A stretch of 7,472 nucleotides of DNA from Halobacteriaceae archaeon Tc-Br11_E2g27 (GCA_001564135.1 LKNH01000124.1:1-7472); one strand, 5' to 3'; positions 1-5,969 are shown, counted from the stretch's first letter. A program made the numbers and translations. The notes: generated by a model from the sequence alone, not told the origin.

Positions 1-1
1 C

Positions 2-673
2 TCACACCTTGCTGTTGATGCGCTCGGGGCTGATTCGGTATATGGTTTGGTGCTTCCAAGCAGCGTCAACCGCGAGCGAAACATGAGCGATGCTGAGCGG
101 GTAGCCGATGAACTGCTTGGTATCGAGTACGACGTCATCGAAATCGACACCCTCGTTGATGCGTTCCTTGAAGCTGACCCACATCTTTCAGCCGAGGAGA
201 AAGATACTGAGGAGTTACAGATGGTGGTCGGCAACGCACGGGCTCGTATCCGTGCTGTCCTTTCCTATCTGGAGGCGAATCGTCGTAACGGACTGGTTCT
301 CGGCACTGGAAACCGAAGCGAAGCTGCCGTTGGGTACTTCACAAAATACGGTGATGGGGCTGTTGACTGTCATCCGATAGCCAACCTGTACAAACAGCAG
401 GTCCGACAGCTTGCACGGCATGTGGGAGTTCCTGAGGAGCTTGCAGCAAAGACCCCGAGTGCAGAGCTGTGGGAAGCCCAGACAGACGAATCAGAGCTTG
501 GTATCGAATATGATACCCTAGATTCGATTCTTGCGCTTCATATCGACGGACCGCTCTCTGTCAGTGCTACAGCCGTCGAGATTGGCGTCGAAGAGCAGGT
601 TGTCGAAAAGATTCGAGCGCTATATGATGCAAGTGCTCACAAGCGACACGCACCACCAGGTCCGCAAGTGTGA
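2..673 (+). CDS. nadE: NAD+ synthase, 3' part (5' end outside window)
   Basis: This enzyme makes NAD+ from deamido-NAD+ with ATP and ammonia, the last step of NAD biosynthesis, in the cytosol. The frame is open from base 2 (it begins SHLAVDALGAD), so the gene starts upstream; TTG at 47 is internal. About 223 residues are present. The missing N-terminus should hold the SGGxDS ATP-pyrophosphatase loop. Visible family motifs are LVLPSS, the GTGNRSE motif near 302-322, the block GYFTKYGDGAVDCHPIANLY just after it, and the C-terminal PSAELW..QTDE.ELG stretch followed by YDTLDSIL. Residues beyond that form a typical helical tail, and the stop is TGA at 671-673. The following gene is convergent. A small hairpin and an 82-nt inverted-repeat element start 8 and 24 nt after the stop. 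Confidence 0.96.
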   Translation, partial: SHLAVDALGADSVYGLVLPSSVNRERNMSDAERVADELLGIEYDVIEIDTLVDAFLEADPHLSAEEKDTEELQMVVGNARARIRAVLSYLEANRRNGLVLGTGNRSEAAVGYFTKYGDGAVDCHPIANLYKQQVRQLARHVGVPEELAAKTPSAELWEAQTDESELGIEYDTLDSILALHIDGPLSVSATAVEIGVEEQVVEKIRALYDASAHKRHAPPGPQV

Positions 674-680
674 GCGCTGA

Positions 681-697
681 ACGGTCAAAACGACCGT
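681..697 (+). terminator. short hairpin after nadE
   Basis: ACGGTC (681-686) and GACCGT (692-697) form a perfect 6-bp stem with loop AAAAC, 8 nt after the nadE stop. Its last base is also the first base of the larger inverted-repeat element. No T-run follows, so it is not a bacterial-type terminator. It may mark or stabilise the nadE 3' end. Confidence 0.35.
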
Positions 698-778
698 ATA
701 CCGGTCGACGGAACAATTGATAGTTCTCACGCAGGACGGGTGGTGACTAATCTATCACAACTTCCGTCGACCGGTATA
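697..778. repeat. 82-nt inverted-repeat element, copy 1
   Basis: The ends are a perfect 17-bp inverted repeat: TATACCGGTCGACGGAA (697-713) against its exact complement at 762-778. Inside, TGATAG (718-723) can pair with CTATCA (752-757), and TCAC (727-730) with GTGA (743-746). The whole element can therefore fold into one long interrupted hairpin. A second copy lies at 2363-2443, with 70 of 81 aligned bases identical and a 1-nt gap. It sits between the convergent ends of nadE and EF-1-beta. No convincing target-site duplication is seen. It could be a MITE-like non-autonomous element, or a 3'-end structure at gene ends. No protein is encoded. Confidence 0.8.
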
Positions 779-857
779 GCAACTCATCAAGTAACTCATT
801 TCGACACTTTCTACTCACCAGCATTGGTCCAGGCACACCAGACGATTCCAGTGCAGC

Positions 858-886
858 GGCTCATCGCTCGCTGAGCCCAATAAAAA
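858..886 (-). terminator. probable transcription end of the zinc-finger/EF-1-beta unit
   Basis: Read on the minus strand, 11 nt after the EF-1-beta stop, there is a T-rich run TTTTTATT (886 to 879). Archaeal RNA polymerase typically terminates at such runs. A 6-bp stem (GGCTCA at 858-863 with TGAGCC at 872-877) lies just beyond it. The order, T-run then hairpin, is the reverse of a bacterial terminator, so the T-run is probably the active part. Confidence 0.5.
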
Positions 887-896
887 GGGCGCGTAC

Positions 897-1163
897 TCAG
901 ATGCGACCGACGTTCTCGACCGAGACGCTTTCGACTTCGTCGAGTTCGGAGAACGCTTCCTCGACCGCTTCCGTTCCACCCGCCTCATCCGGGACGAGCA
1001 CCGTCGGGAGGAGAGCAACGAGGCCGAATGCGACCTCTTCACGCTCGAATCCGTTAATTTTGGCACCCTCCGGAAGGGATTGTTCGAGCTTTTCCTGAAG
1101 CTCATCCAGGTCGATTTCAGGGCTGTTCGGCATGACTTTGATTGCGGCTGCGACTTTTCCCAT
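897..1163 (-). CDS. translation elongation factor 1-beta (aEF-1beta)
   Basis: This is the archaeal guanine-nucleotide exchange factor for EF-1A, which recycles EF-1A-GDP to EF-1A-GTP during protein synthesis. The product is 88 residues, the normal archaeal length, and covers the single alpha/beta exchange domain: MGKVAAAIKVMPNSPEIDLD at the start, a central INGFEREEVAFGLVALLPTVLVPD stretch split over two strands, and an acidic helix EAVEEAFSELDEVESVSVENVGRI at the end. I placed the start at the ATG at 1163 because the family begins with this MGKV segment. An 11-codon extension to 1196 would run into the preceding gene. The ATG is only 2 nt after the TAA of the zinc-finger gene, so the two are almost certainly co-transcribed and translationally linked. 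A T-rich terminator follows the stop. Confidence 0.95.
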   Translation of the reverse strand: MGKVAAAIKVMPNSPEIDLDELQEKLEQSLPEGAKINGFEREEVAFGLVALLPTVLVPDEAGGTEAVEEAFSELDEVESVSVENVGRI

Positions 1164-1165
1164 AG

Positions 1166-1345
1166 TTATGGTCCTGTAAACCCACAGTCTGGGCACTGAT
1201 AGAGGTTGCTCTGTTTACGACACTTCGCACAGCGGTGTACATCATGGTTGCATTCCGGGCACGCGAATGATGCCGCGTTCGTGCCAGCAATGTGAATGCC
1301 ACACGAGATGCACTGACGGTCTCTTGCCGCCTTGCTCTGGCTCAT
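1166..1345 (-). CDS. two-zinc-finger microprotein (HVO_2753-like)
   Basis: This 59-residue protein has four C-x2-C half-sites: CISCG, CPECN, CAKCR and CPDCG. These are expected to form two zinc-binding pockets. The spacing and the ending RKQSNLYQCPDCGFTGP match the conserved haloarchaeal microprotein known in Haloferax volcanii as HVO_2753. From memory, that protein binds zinc, has an NMR structure, and is needed for normal swarming and biofilm formation; its molecular target is not established. I chose the ATG at 1345 (MSQSKAARDRQC). An upstream in-frame ATG at 1402 would add a 19-residue basic tail and overlap the dehydrogenase gene. A TTAAAA box 24 nt upstream of 1345 supports this start with little or no leader. 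The EF-1-beta gene follows after 2 nt. Confidence 0.9.
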   Translation of the reverse strand: MSQSKAARDRQCISCGIHIAGTNAASFACPECNHDVHRCAKCRKQSNLYQCPDCGFTGP

Positions 1346-1368
1346 ATAGCCCTCTTTCGTGCCGGTCG

Positions 1369-1374
1369 TTTTAA
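1369..1374 (-). promoter_or_regulatory. TATA box for zinc-finger/EF-1-beta operon
   Basis: TTAAAA on the minus strand starts 24 nt upstream of the ATG at 1345. That is the spacing expected for a haloarchaeal TATA box serving a leaderless or near-leaderless transcript. It lies in the short gap after the dehydrogenase stop at 1386, so this operon can be transcribed independently of the gene before it. The assignment is inferred from sequence and spacing only. Confidence 0.5.
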
Positions 1375-1385
1375 CCTTTGTCAAC

Positions 1386-2279
1386 TCACTTTTGGGCTTC
1401 ATCCTGTTCCCCGAAGTTCGGCCCTTCTACCCCTTCACCCGTTGGCTCGTCGCCATCCCAACTGTAAAATCCTTCACCAGCCGCTTGACCGGTATATCCT
1501 GCCTCCACAAGCGCATCAAGTAATGGCGGTGGTTCGTATCGGTCGCTGATTGTCTCCACAAGGTGTTCAAATTCCGCTTGTCGTGTTTCTAGCCCGACTC
1601 TGTCAGCCTGTTCAAGCGGACCTCTTGGGTGGTTATATCTCTCTTTGAGAAGTGTGTCCACGGCGGTAACACTCGCAACTCCATCGGCGACCAACCACAT
1701 TGCTTCGACCTCGATAGCGAGTGTCAGACGAGTTGATGCTAATCCCGGCACGTCTCGCACATAGATGGCGGTCGCTCCGAGCGTTTCGACAAATTGTTCG
1801 ATGGTAGCGATGGCCTGGTCGGTTGCGTGTTCGGTAACGACAACCTCTACCAGCGGTTCTGGTCCGTTCGTCACAAACTGCATCCCAAGCCCTCTCTCTG
1901 GATGTCGCATTCCTGCTGATGCGGCCGTTATCGATTGGTCCGGATTGCTCGACAACATAACGACATCGTCTTCGACGTGCTGTTCGATAGCCGCAAACTG
2001 TCGCTGTAATGTTCCGACATCATTCGTCGCTGTCTCGATAACAATGTCGCTACCTGCAACGGCGGCTTCGAGCCCAGTCGTACCCTCAATTTTTGGGTCG
2101 ATACTGTCTCCTGAGGCCTCAGATAAACTGTTGTTTCCCAGTTGCTGTTCGATATGGTCGACGGCATCCATCACACCCGTCGCATCGTCTGCCCACAACC
2201 GAACGGAACACCCACTAGCCGCACAGGTCTGGGCAATTGCTTTCCCTCCCTCCCCGACGCCCAGTACAGTAATATCCAT
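1386..2279 (-). CDS. 3-hydroxyacyl-CoA dehydrogenase-like protein, catalytic residues altered
   Basis: The fold is that of 3-hydroxyacyl-CoA (hydroxybutyryl-CoA) dehydrogenases, which oxidise 3-hydroxyacyl-CoA with NAD+. Residues 1-180 form an NAD-binding Rossmann domain with glycine motif GVGEGG (7-12), followed by IETATND and the SSNPDQSIT segment. Residues 176-297 form the helical C-terminal domain, with DVPGLASTRL, HPRGPLEQADRVGL and the typical PPPLLDALVEAGYTGQAAGEGFYSW. The 297-residue length is normal for the family. Two catalytic positions differ: the usual GxHFFNP is GMQFVTN, so the general-base His is Gln134, and the Asn of the GFIxNRL motif is Thr183. The protein may therefore act on another substrate or have lost dehydrogenase activity. 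The start is ATG 2279, and a CATAAA box lies about 32 nt upstream. The zinc-finger gene follows in the same direction but has its own likely promoter. Confidence 0.88.
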   Translation of the reverse strand: MDITVLGVGEGGKAIAQTCAASGCSVRLWADDATGVMDAVDHIEQQLGNNSLSEASGDSIDPKIEGTTGLEAAVAGSDIVIETATNDVGTLQRQFAAIEQHVEDDVVMLSSNPDQSITAASAGMRHPERGLGMQFVTNGPEPLVEVVVTEHATDQAIATIEQFVETLGATAIYVRDVPGLASTRLTLAIEVEAMWLVADGVASVTAVDTLLKERYNHPRGPLEQADRVGLETRQAEFEHLVETISDRYEPPPLLDALVEAGYTGQAAGEGFYSWDGDEPTGEGVEGPNFGEQDEAQK

Positions 2280-2310
2280 ACGCGTTCACACGGTGGTCAG
2301 TAAGTAATGA

Positions 2311-2316
2311 TTTATG
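2311..2316 (-). promoter_or_regulatory. possible TATA box for the dehydrogenase-like gene
   Basis: CATAAA on the minus strand lies about 32 nt upstream of ATG 2279 and would give a leader of only a few bases. The match is modest and no Shine-Dalgarno sequence precedes the ATG. The rest of 2280-2458 holds the second inverted-repeat copy and no gene. Confidence 0.35.
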
Positions 2317-2362
2317 GGTAGTTCTCATTTCCCGGACAATCTCAACGAATGAAACGAGCGGT

Positions 2363-2443
2363 TCTACCAGTCGACGGAACAATTGATAGTTTTCACGTAG
2401 GTGGCTGGTGAAGCATCTATCACAGCTCCCGTCGACCGGTATA
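2363..2443. repeat. 81-nt inverted-repeat element, copy 2
   Basis: This is the second copy of the element at 697-778, in the same orientation on the + strand. The left arm TACCAGTCGACGG (2365-2377) pairs with CCGTCGACCGGTA (2429-2441) with one mismatch. The internal pairs TGATAG/CTATCA and TTCAC/GTGAA are kept. It begins 15 nt beyond the rhodopsin stop codon, so in the operon mRNA it would form a 3'-UTR hairpin. Both copies thus lie just downstream of a stop codon, one after a plus-strand gene and one after a minus-strand gene. Confidence 0.8.
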
Positions 2444-2458
2444 GTTGTCAGCACACTC

Positions 2459-3157
2459 TCAATCGGCTGCTGTCTCCGTTTCGGTGCCTATCTCTGTGGT
2501 ACTCAACTGCCCCGAGAGGGCAATAAATCCGAAGCCAACCTTTGCGACGACATCCAGATACGAGAGCACGAGCGCAGCGGTTTCGACATTCATCAACCCA
2601 AGTCCGAACGGCGAGACTATCCAGATAGCGGGATATACGAGCCACAGTATGACCAAAAACGCCCGGAGTTTCCAGAAGAGAGCAACCGTTCTCCCGTCTT
2701 TCGTTCGAACAGCTCGGTCGAACTCTGTGTAGGCATAGTAGATAACGCCGACAAATGCTACACTCCCTGCTGCAAACAGCAGCCACTTCATCGGCCCAAC
2801 AACGTACGCTCCAGCGAATCCGAATAGAATTGTGAGCGCCATTAACACCAGCGACCGATTGATTGCACCGAGCGTCGCTCCGGCAAGCAATCCAAGATAG
2901 AGGACGTGCAGCGGAGTGGTGAGCAACCAATCGACATAGCGCATCGAGAACAGCGGCTCGCCAGCCTGTGTATCGAGCACCCCTACCTCCAAGGCTAACA
3001 GTATGTACGCACCGACTGCAATAGCCGGGACAGCAACGAGAATCGAGTATCGCCGCCAGTTCCGACGGGGAACGAGACGGAACCCATACGCGAGCGCAAC
3101 AGTGCCAATTGCCATGGCAATCGCGCCGAGCCAGAACCAGGTAACCAGCATCGACAT
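2459..3157 (-). CDS. sopII: sensory rhodopsin II (phoborhodopsin)
   Basis: This is a seven-helix retinal photoreceptor of 232 residues that should signal through the transducer encoded just upstream. Helix C carries RYVDWLLTTP (R73, counter-ion D76). The proton-donor site used by pumps (Asp96 in bacteriorhodopsin) is Tyr87, which marks a sensor rather than a pump. Helix F has ILWLVYPAIW (Y175). Helix G has SYLDVVAKVGFGFIAL, with D202 and the retinal Schiff-base lysine K206. Residues 100-216 resemble Natronomonas SRII closely. Two positions are odd: His84 in the retinal pocket and Ala205 before the lysine, where SRII has a hydroxyl residue. The ATG at 3157 overlaps the transducer's TAA by one base and is preceded by a full GGAGGTGA. 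An in-frame ATG at 3151 is a second option. A Haloarcula-type third sensory rhodopsin is a less likely alternative. Confidence 0.92.
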   Translation of the reverse strand: MSMLVTWFWLGAIAMAIGTVALAYGFRLVPRRNWRRYSILVAVPAIAVGAYILLALEVGVLDTQAGEPLFSMRYVDWLLTTPLHVLYLGLLAGATLGAINRSLVLMALTILFGFAGAYVVGPMKWLLFAAGSVAFVGVIYYAYTEFDRAVRTKDGRTVALFWKLRAFLVILWLVYPAIWIVSPFGLGLMNVETAALVLSYLDVVAKVGFGFIALSGQLSTTEIGTETETAAD

Positions 3158-5463
3158 TACTGCTCACCTCCGGTTACCTGAATCGTCTTCTCAATTGCAT
3201 GAGAATCCCCATTGACCGTAAACTGTTCCAGCAACTCAACCAACGCGACGGCGCTATCGTTGAGGTCTCCCGCAGCATCTGCGACCGAGTCTATTGATTC
3301 CGTTTGCTCCGCTGCAGCATCCGCAACTCGTTCGGTCTCTGATTCGGTCTCCTGACTCAGGTCGTTTAGCTCGTCTATAACCATCATGACATCCTGTGCA
3401 GTTCGAGCCTGTTCACCGGTCGCTGTATCGATTTCTTGCATGCCACCATCAACCTCCTCTGCGAGTTTGAGAATCTGTTCGAGCGAATCAATTGCGTCTT
3501 CGACGGTCTCGGTCCCAGACGAGACGCGGTCGCTTGTGGATTCCATCGTCTTGACAGTCTCGCTGGCCTGGTTCTGGATGCGCTCGATGCGGCTTTCGAT
3601 ATCGGCAGCTGCATCCCGCGTCTCCTCAGCCAGATTTTTAATTTCGTCGGCAACAACCGCAAATCCGTCGCCGCTGGCATCCGCGCGTGCCGCCTCGATA
3701 CTTGCGTTCAGCGCCAGCATGTTGGTCTGGTCGACGATTTCGGTGATGAGGTCGACGATATTCCCGATGGCTTGCAAGTCTTCTGCAAGCGTCGTGATTT
3801 CTTCAACAGTGTCGTCGGTCTCTGATTCGATTGCCTTCATCTCTGCAATGGCTTTTTCCGCAGCTTTGCGACCTGTTTCACCTGCTTCGCTGGCCTGTGT
3901 CGAAGTCTCTGCAACTTCCTCCGCCGAGGAAGCAACTTCCTCTGCGGTTGCAGACAGCGACTGCATCTGCGCTGCGGCCTGTTCTAGTTGTTCTCGTTGC
4001 GTTGTTGCATCCGCCCGTATCTCCGCTGTCGATTTGCGGACAGACTCACTCGCACTCCTAACCGCTCTAGCGTTCGATTCGGCGGCCTCACTCGCCTGTT
4101 TCACGTCGGCTGTGAACGATTTCGTCATCGCAATCGTCTCTTCGAGTGCATCCAAGGTTGTGTTAATCTCTTCACCAATCGCCTGCATCGACTGATTCGA
4201 ACTGTCAGGTGAAACCCGTCCAGTGAAATCACCACGTGCTGCTGCTGAAAGCACTGAACGGTACTCTTCGGCTTTCCGTTGCAGTTCTTCGTTTACCTCG
4301 GCTGTTGCTTCTTGCTCTTTGATTGCCTCTTGGCGAGCCTGTTGGGCTTCCTGGCTCGCGGCCTCGGCTTCTTCCCTGGCTTTCTCGGCCGTTGTTATCT
4401 GCTCCCGGAGCGAGGTTCGCATCCGGTCAAATGAGGAATAGAGCGCCCCAATCTCGTCCGTTCGTGAGCTTTCCAGATCGACCTCCAAATCCCCTGCTGC
4501 CATCTCCTCGGCGCGCCCTGAGAGCCGTCTCAGTGACGTTATGGTATTTGCACCAACCGTTACACCGACCAGACCAAGATTGATGACCGCCAGAAAGAGC
4601 AGCCCAATAAGATTGGAGTTTATCTGGTCGCTCAACGCAAACGCTGTCGCCGAATCGGTCGTCGAAACAACACGCCAGTCCATCTGCTCTAAGCCAGCGA
4701 CAGTTACCAGCGTCTCGTCCGAATCATCGAGAAGGGTTGCCGTTCCATCATAGGATTCTCTGAGCTCTCCGATGGATGAGGATGAGCCAACCAACGATTG
4801 ATTTGGATGTGCGAGATATTCCCCATCCGTGTTGGTGATTGCGGTCTCCGTTTCCTCGCGTGACAGTGTACTCTGGTTCACCTGGGCTTGCAGGTCTGCC
4901 GTGTACATGACCGCATGCTCACCGTCGGCATCTACTGGCGAGATAGCTGCAATGACTTGCTGGTCAGAGTCCCCGATATTGACAGGCTCAGTGATGAGGG
5001 TCTCATGTTCGTCTGTTTCCGTCATCATCTCCGCAAATCCGGCAATTTCAATCTCTTCGTTGGTTCCGATTGACTCATCTGAACTAGCCGCGATGGTCCC
5101 CGTCTCGGTATCGATATAATGAGCTCCAACAACATTCTCAGGGAGCTGGTCACGTTCTGCGAGGCTGGTGAGGCGGTCCTGAATAGCCCCTATCTCGCCA
5201 TTCACCATCACTTCGGTTGTTGCGGTTGCACTGACTGACCGGTCAACCTGTAGCAGCCAGGAATCAAGCGCAGCAGCTTCGGACTGCGTCGCGCTTGTGA
5301 GTTCTTGTTCGACATCCTCTTCGAGCGTTGCGGACGCTTGCATACTAATCACGAGCCCGAATACAACCATCACAACGATGGCAAATGCCAGGGCCATTCC
5401 CAGCCGTGCCGCGTAACTTCGTTCGATAATACCTGGAAGGAGCGAACGGTTTCTGTCAGTCAT
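3157..5463 (-). CDS. htrII: sensory rhodopsin II transducer with extracellular dCache-like domain
   Basis: This methyl-accepting phototaxis transducer passes rhodopsin signals to CheA/CheW. With ATG 5463 it has 768 residues, close to Halobacterium HtrII. TM1 spans about 18-41. Residues 42-281 form an extracellular dCache-like domain, with YIDTETGTIA and a later NTDGEYLAHPN. TM2 (282-306) contains INLGLV, and its N295 matches the rhodopsin-contacting Asn74 of Natronomonas HtrII. HAMP 1 follows (about 307-360, ending DEIGALYSSFDRMR), then a Glu/Ala/Gln-rich coiled coil and HAMP 2 (398-450). The signalling hairpin tip is at 573-607 (QTNMLALNASIEAARAD). An upstream GTG at 5478 would add five residues. 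I prefer 5463 because the N-terminus then aligns with Natronomonas HtrII and GGAG lies 9 nt before it. The large outer domain suggests a combined light and chemical receptor; Halobacterium HtrII senses serine. Confidence 0.93.
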   Translation of the reverse strand: MTDRNRSLLPGIIERSYAARLGMALAFAIVVMVVFGLVISMQASATLEEDVEQELTSATQSEAAALDSWLLQVDRSVSATATTEVMVNGEIGAIQDRLTSLAERDQLPENVVGAHYIDTETGTIAASSDESIGTNEEIEIAGFAEMMTETDEHETLITEPVNIGDSDQQVIAAISPVDADGEHAVMYTADLQAQVNQSTLSREETETAITNTDGEYLAHPNQSLVGSSSSIGELRESYDGTATLLDDSDETLVTVAGLEQMDWRVVSTTDSATAFALSDQINSNLIGLLFLAVINLGLVGVTVGANTITSLRRLSGRAEEMAAGDLEVDLESSRTDEIGALYSSFDRMRTSLREQITTAEKAREEAEAASQEAQQARQEAIKEQEATAEVNEELQRKAEEYRSVLSAAARGDFTGRVSPDSSNQSMQAIGEEINTTLDALEETIAMTKSFTADVKQASEAAESNARAVRSASESVRKSTAEIRADATTQREQLEQAAAQMQSLSATAEEVASSAEEVAETSTQASEAGETGRKAAEKAIAEMKAIESETDDTVEEITTLAEDLQAIGNIVDLITEIVDQTNMLALNASIEAARADASGDGFAVVADEIKNLAEETRDAAADIESRIERIQNQASETVKTMESTSDRVSSGTETVEDAIDSLEQILKLAEEVDGGMQEIDTATGEQARTAQDVMMVIDELNDLSQETESETERVADAAAEQTESIDSVADAAGDLNDSAVALVELLEQFTVNGDSHAIEKTIQVTGGEQ
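3164..3171 (-). promoter_or_regulatory. Shine-Dalgarno site for the rhodopsin gene, inside htrII
   Basis: GGAGGTGA on the minus strand is fully complementary to the 3' end of archaeal 16S rRNA. It ends 6 nt before the rhodopsin ATG at 3157. It also encodes the Gly-Gly-Glu near the transducer C-terminus. With the TAATG stop/start overlap, this points to translational coupling that keeps receptor and transducer in step. Confidence 0.85.
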
Positions 5464-5498
5464 AAATAAACGCTCCACTCTCTCCTTCTAAGTAACTC

Positions 5499-5516
5499 TA
5501 CCTACTAGTGTAGGTA
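5499..5516. promoter_or_regulatory. 18-bp inverted repeat, candidate operator of the htrII-sopII operon
   Basis: TACCTAC (5499-5505), spacer TAGT, and GTAGGTA (5510-5516) form a perfect 7-4-7 inverted repeat. It overlaps the edge of the minus-strand TATA box (5515-5520) and fills most of the space between that box and the expected transcription start near 5491. A dimeric regulator bound here would block polymerase recruitment. No regulator gene is present in the window. Confidence 0.5.
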
Positions 5517-5520
5517 TAAT
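5515..5520 (-). promoter_or_regulatory. TATA box of the htrII-sopII operon
   Basis: ATTATA on the minus strand is 52 nt upstream of ATG 5463. With the usual ~26-nt spacing, transcription would start near 5491. That gives a leader of about 28 nt to ATG 5463, containing AAGGAG and GGAG motifs. The box lies between the lipoprotein stop (5562) and htrII, so the photoreceptor operon can be transcribed alone. Confidence 0.55.
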
Positions 5521-5561
5521 GCGTGAGTGGGGCCTAACTAAATAGGGGTGTTACCATCAAA

Positions 5562-5969
5562 TCACGATTCATGATTTAACAACTCGGCGTCTGCTTCGTA
5601 CTCCTCGCTTACGTTTCGGCCGGGCTCGTATGCGTCCTCAAATAGAATGTCCACTGGCGCGGCTTGTCCAGTCATGACCTCTACCGCTTCTTTCGTGTTA
5701 GTCCACGTCGTTTCGGGCGATGTTGCTCCTTCGGGGGTATAGGAAAGCGTCGTTTCGAGGTCTGCCTCCTGTGGATTTGGATAATCGTTTTCGACTTCCA
5801 CCTGAACGACAATATCGTCCGGATACGTTCCCTCGGTGATACCGCTATTGTGTATAATCTGGACGTGAGTCACGAGAAAGTGCGGTTCCGCCCCACCGCA
5901 CCCAGCAAGGGCAACAGTGGTCCCCGAACCTAATGCGGCAAGATACTGTCTTCGAGACGGTGTCTGCAT
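5562..5969 (-). CDS. Tat-exported lipoprotein, function unknown
   Basis: This 135-residue predicted lipoprotein is anchored on the outer face of the membrane. The N-terminus has a twin-arginine signal (S5-R6-R7-Q-Y-L) and a hydrophobic stretch ending in the lipobox LAGC, so Cys24 should be the lipidated residue, followed by a Gly-Gly spacer. The mature part is acidic and probably beta-rich, with VTHVQIIHNSGI, a DDIVVQVEVENDYP strand pair and VDILFEDAYEPG. It reads like a single Ig-like or immunoglobulin-type beta domain, but I recognise no named family. The start is ATG 5969. It sits 71 nt after the membrane-protein gene in the same direction and about 80 nt before htrII. A role in presenting ligand to the transducer's outer domain is possible but rests on position alone. 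Confidence 0.85.
   Translation of the reverse strand: MQTPSRRQYLAALGSGTTVALAGCGGAEPHFLVTHVQIIHNSGITEGTYPDDIVVQVEVENDYPNPQEADLETTLSYTPEGATSPETTWTNTKEAVEVMTGQAAPVDILFEDAYEPGRNVSEEYEADAELLNHES

Noticed and set aside
781..799. Direct repeat AACTCAT...AACTCAT after copy 1
   Set aside because: Only 7 bp with a 5-nt gap and on one side of the element, so it is not a target-site duplication. It is likely chance.
1486..1497. TTGACCGGTATA inside the dehydrogenase-like gene resembles the end of the inverted-repeat element
   Set aside because: It is part of the conserved GYTGQ coding segment, has no partner arm nearby and none of the element's interior.
1765..2307. 180-codon + strand frame opposite the dehydrogenase-like gene
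   Set aside because: Ser/Cys/Thr-rich antisense shadow with no recognisable motif or ribosome site; the minus-strand protein has clear family motifs.
2448..3167. Second long minus-strand frame overlapping the rhodopsin gene
   Set aside because: The product is Cys/Arg/His-rich, which is atypical for haloarchaea. The overlapping frame encodes an unmistakable rhodopsin.
3386..4195. Long Ser/Ala-rich open frame on the + strand opposite the transducer
   Set aside because: It is the antisense of the Glu/Ala/Ser-rich coiled-coil signalling domain, whose biased codons leave the other strand open. The composition is unlike a real haloarchaeal protein.
5463..5478. GTG 5478 as the htrII start
   Set aside because: Possible, but ATG 5463 aligns with the known HtrII N-terminus and has GGAG 9 nt upstream. 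Kept as an alternative only.
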